From assembly GCA_017938365.1 (NCBI GenBank), contig JAGBBT010000099.1, positions 1 through 64,000 of the forward strand: DNA of 64,000 nt. Direction: 5' to 3'. Under the pieces are notes generated by a model. It searched no databases. It saw only the letters and a list, made by a program, of their open reading frames with translations, and was not told where the DNA came from. This DNA is from Treponema sp. Lineage in GTDB: Bacteria; Spirochaetota; Spirochaetia; Treponematales; Treponemataceae. Positions 62,053 through 64,000 of the stretch are shown here, piece after piece. The position numbers were made by a program, and so were the translations under genes. Numbering within the stretch: the stretch's first letter is position 1; each line of letters opens with the position of its first letter.

Positions 62053-63132
62053 ATGGAAAAATCACCAAAAGGCGTAAAATTAATTAATATTACAAAAATA
62101 TACCAAGATCCAAAAACAAAAAAAGATTTTGCCGCAGTTGATAATATAACTTTAGACATAAAACCTGGAAGTTTTGTTACATTATTGGGACCTTCCGGTT
62201 GTGGAAAAACTACAACATTAAGGATGATAGCTGGTTTCGAAAGTCCTGATAAAGGGGAAATTTATTTAGGGGATGAGGCAATAAATGAATTAACACCAAA
62301 TAAGAGAGATACAGCCATGGTGTTTCAGAGTTATGCTCTTTTACCTCATTATAATGTTTTTGATAACATTGCGTATGGATTAAAGTTAAGAAAGTTCTCA
62401 AAGTCAGAAATTGAAGAAAAAGTAATGAATATGCTTGAATTAGTGGAATTATCAGGTATGGAAGGCAGAATGACAAATCAGCTTTCTGGTGGGCAACAGC
62501 AACGAGTTGCCTTAGCAAGAGCTTTAGTTATGCAACCTGGGGTTTTACTATTTGATGAACCTTTAAGTAATCTTGATGCTAAGTTAAGAGTAACAATGAG
62601 AACAGAAATCCGAAAGATTCAGCAAAAATTAGGAATAACTGCAATATATGTTACTCATGATCAAGCAGAAGCAATGAGTCTTTCTGATGAAATTATATTA
62701 ATGAATAAAGGTAAAATTGCTCAAAAAGGAACTCCTCAAGACATATATTACCAGCCAAATTCTGAATTTGTTGCAGACTTTATTGGTGAAGTAAATTTCT
62801 TAGAAGGAAAAGTAATATCTAAAAAAGAAGATCGATATATAATAGATGTAAATGGTGTGGAATTACAGTCAGATACTTATGCGGGAACTCCAGAAGTAAA
62901 TCAGAATTGTAAAATTGTACTACGACCAGAATCAATAAAACTTACAGATACTGGAGAAATTCCTTGTGAAGTTTTGTTTTCTACCTTTATGGGGGCTTAT
63001 CAATATTATCAAGTAAAAACAGGAAATTCTGTTATAAAAATAAATGATTACAATCCGAAAAGCAGAAAAACTTATAAAGCTGGAGATAAAACCTATTTAA
63101 CCTTTGATAATACTAGCTTGCATATTTTGTAA
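62053..63132 (+). CDS. ABC importer ATP-binding protein (FbpC/PotA-like)
   Basis: It energises the upstream permease. Walker A GPSGCGKTT, Q-loop in VFQSYALLPHYNV, signature LSGGQQQRVALARAL, Walker B LLFDEPLSNLDAKLR and the switch THDQAEA are intact. A C-terminal TOBE-type regulatory domain (about 240-355) contains FIGEVNFLEGKV and VLRPESIKLTDTG. AGAGG lies before the ATG. The neighbouring binding protein and fused permease point to ferric iron, though polyamine or phosphonate is possible. Confidence 0.93.
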   Translation: MEKSPKGVKLINITKIYQDPKTKKDFAAVDNITLDIKPGSFVTLLGPSGCGKTTTLRMIAGFESPDKGEIYLGDEAINELTPNKRDTAMVFQSYALLPHYNVFDNIAYGLKLRKFSKSEIEEKVMNMLELVELSGMEGRMTNQLSGGQQQRVALARALVMQPGVLLFDEPLSNLDAKLRVTMRTEIRKIQQKLGITAIYVTHDQAEAMSLSDEIILMNKGKIAQKGTPQDIYYQPNSEFVADFIGEVNFLEGKVISKKEDRYIIDVNGVELQSDTYAGTPEVNQNCKIVLRPESIKLTDTGEIPCEVLFSTFMGAYQYYQVKTGNSVIKINDYNPKSRKTYKAGDKTYLTFDNTSLHIL

Positions 63133-63178
63133 TAAAAACAAAACCTCATAAAGCCTTAATGCAAAATACCTTGTGTAA

Positions 63179-63207
63179 TTGCAGAAGGATTGTCTTTTTA
63201 TTATAAT
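63179..63207 (+). promoter_or_regulatory. Promoter of valS
   Basis: TTGCAG (63179-63184), exactly 17 bp, TATAAT (63202-63207). The leader is about 30 nt and contains GAGGA 8 nt before the ATG. It is too short for a T-box riboswitch. Confidence 0.7.
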
Positions 63208-63243
63208 ATTGCTTTATATCGACTATATATTGAGGACTTTTAA

Positions 63244-64000
63244 ATGCACGCAATTGAATTAGAAAAGGCTTATAACCCAAAAGAATTTGAAGACAGAATT
63301 TACAAAGAATGGACAGACAAAGGATATTTTAAACCAGCAAGTGATAGCGATTCTCCTGTTCACGGACAGAAAATGTCCAACATTAAATATACAGTCGTGA
63401 TTCCTCCACCAAATGTAACTGGAGTTCTTCATATGGGACACGGACTAAATAACACATTACAAGATGTTGTTGTTCGTTATCATAGAATGAAAGGTGATGA
63501 TACATTATGGATTCCTGGAACAGACCATGCAGGTATTGCTACTCAGAACATAGTAGAAAAGGCACTCAAAAAAGAGGGTAAAAGTCGTAATGATTTAGGA
63601 CGAGATAAATTTATCGAACGAACATGGCAAGTAACAAACGAACACCATGACATAATTGTAAAACAGCAAAAAAAATTAGGAAATTCGGTAGATTGGAGTC
63701 GCGAAAGATTTACTTATGATGAAGGTTTGTCAAAAGCTGTAAGAGATGTATTTGTAACATTATACGAAAGAAATCTTCTATACAAAGGACAGTATCTTGT
63801 AAATTGGTGTCCTCGTTGTGGAACAGCTCTTGCAGATGACGAAGTTGATCATGCAGATACAAAAGGTGCAATGTACCATTTGTATTATGAATATGCAGAT
63901 GGTTCTGGAAAAATTGAAGTAGCAACAACACGACCAGAAACTTTTTTTGGAGATACAGCAGTTGCAGTAAATCCAGATGACGAGCGATATAAGAACATTG
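63244..64000 (+). CDS. valS: Valyl-tRNA synthetase, N-terminal part (truncated by window edge)
   Basis: A class I aminoacyl-tRNA synthetase charging tRNA-Val. The first 252 residues show YNPKEFEDRIYKEW, VIPPPNVTGVLHMGHGLNNT (HIGH variant HMGH), WIPGTDHAGIATQNIVEKAL, NWCPRCGTALADDEVDH (zinc-type knuckle) and the start of the editing domain VATTRPETFFGDTAVAVNPD. The KMSKS motif lies beyond the window. It has its own strong promoter. Confidence 0.96.
   Translation, partial: MHAIELEKAYNPKEFEDRIYKEWTDKGYFKPASDSDSPVHGQKMSNIKYTVVIPPPNVTGVLHMGHGLNNTLQDVVVRYHRMKGDDTLWIPGTDHAGIATQNIVEKALKKEGKSRNDLGRDKFIERTWQVTNEHHDIIVKQQKKLGNSVDWSRERFTYDEGLSKAVRDVFVTLYERNLLYKGQYLVNWCPRCGTALADDEVDHADTKGAMYHLYYEYADGSGKIEVATTRPETFFGDTAVAVNPDDERYKNI

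Noticed and set aside
63133-63243. T-box riboswitch before valS
   Set aside because: The predicted leader is about 30 nt, too short for a T-box, and no specifier stem or antiterminator sequence is present.
1-64000. CRISPR arrays, tRNA and rRNA genes
   Set aside because: No regularly spaced repeats of 25-40 bp were seen, and intergenic gaps are too small and AT-rich to hold tRNA or rRNA; none showed a tRNA T-loop sequence.

Overview
The window is AT-rich (roughly one third G+C by eye) and densely coded on both strands. The gene families suggest a Treponema-like spirochaete, probably a free-living or gut type because it keeps purine, histidine and branched-chain amino-acid genes. Supporting signs are a DUF2259 secreted protein, many lipoproteins with a spirochaete-style Ser-Cys lipobox, LPP20, U32 and long TPR/HEAT surface proteins, and a secD-secF, ispH, ndk, gpsA, ffh, dut, lptFG, tgt neighbourhood. 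The species assignment is inference.

Layout. 1-6062: end of asd, then a leftward block with a Cache-GGDEF-EAL c-di-GMP protein, an RluA-type pseudouridine synthase, a four-S1-domain protein and a flavoprotein. 6168-9965: acetyltransferase, nudC, then purE-purM-purN. 9975-13829: an accessory segment bounded by an exact 22-bp direct repeat. It holds a dead IS256-type element, a lipoprotein gene divergent from an XRE regulator across a perfect 11-bp inverted repeat, a G+C-rich palindromic repeat zone and a second, truncated IS256 left end. 13828-19859: envelope genes (OmpA-like, MltD-like lytic transglycosylase, lipoproteins, TPR lipoprotein). 19980-26939: yajC-secD-secF, then ispH-ndk-gpsA-ffh. 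27003-30266: an orphan ATP-grasp ligase and ilvB. 30403-36212: dut-lptF-lptG-tgt-HEAT protein. 36225-43996: CBM48-like protein, 1129-residue acidic/TPR membrane protein, polyprenol-kinase-like protein, unknown membrane protein, DUF2259 protein and a lipoprotein. 44129-48876: U32 protein, ssb and a large unknown. 49028-53647: hisC, SDR, phosphodiesterase, FGE-like protein, corA. 53901-58337: two small unknowns, a carboxyltransferase, and a membrane protein with a degenerate kinase-like C-lobe. 58483-63132: LPP20 lipoprotein, then a three-gene iron-type ABC importer. From 63244: start of valS.

Two observations stand out. First, at least seven unlinked transcription units have a TTGnnn / 17-bp spacer / TAnnnT-type promoter (or a close variant) whose -10 ends only 6-9 nt before the start codon, with no Shine-Dalgarno sequence. 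These are predicted leaderless or near-leaderless mRNAs and include nudC, ndk, a TPR lipoprotein, the 647-residue unknown, the 1129-residue protein, the ATP-grasp ligase and the kinase-like protein. Second, both IS256-type left ends carry a conserved hairpin that buries the transposase start codon, with the likely transposase -10 inside its loop, which resembles a guard against read-through expression. I found no CRISPR array, tRNA, rRNA or recognisable riboswitch.
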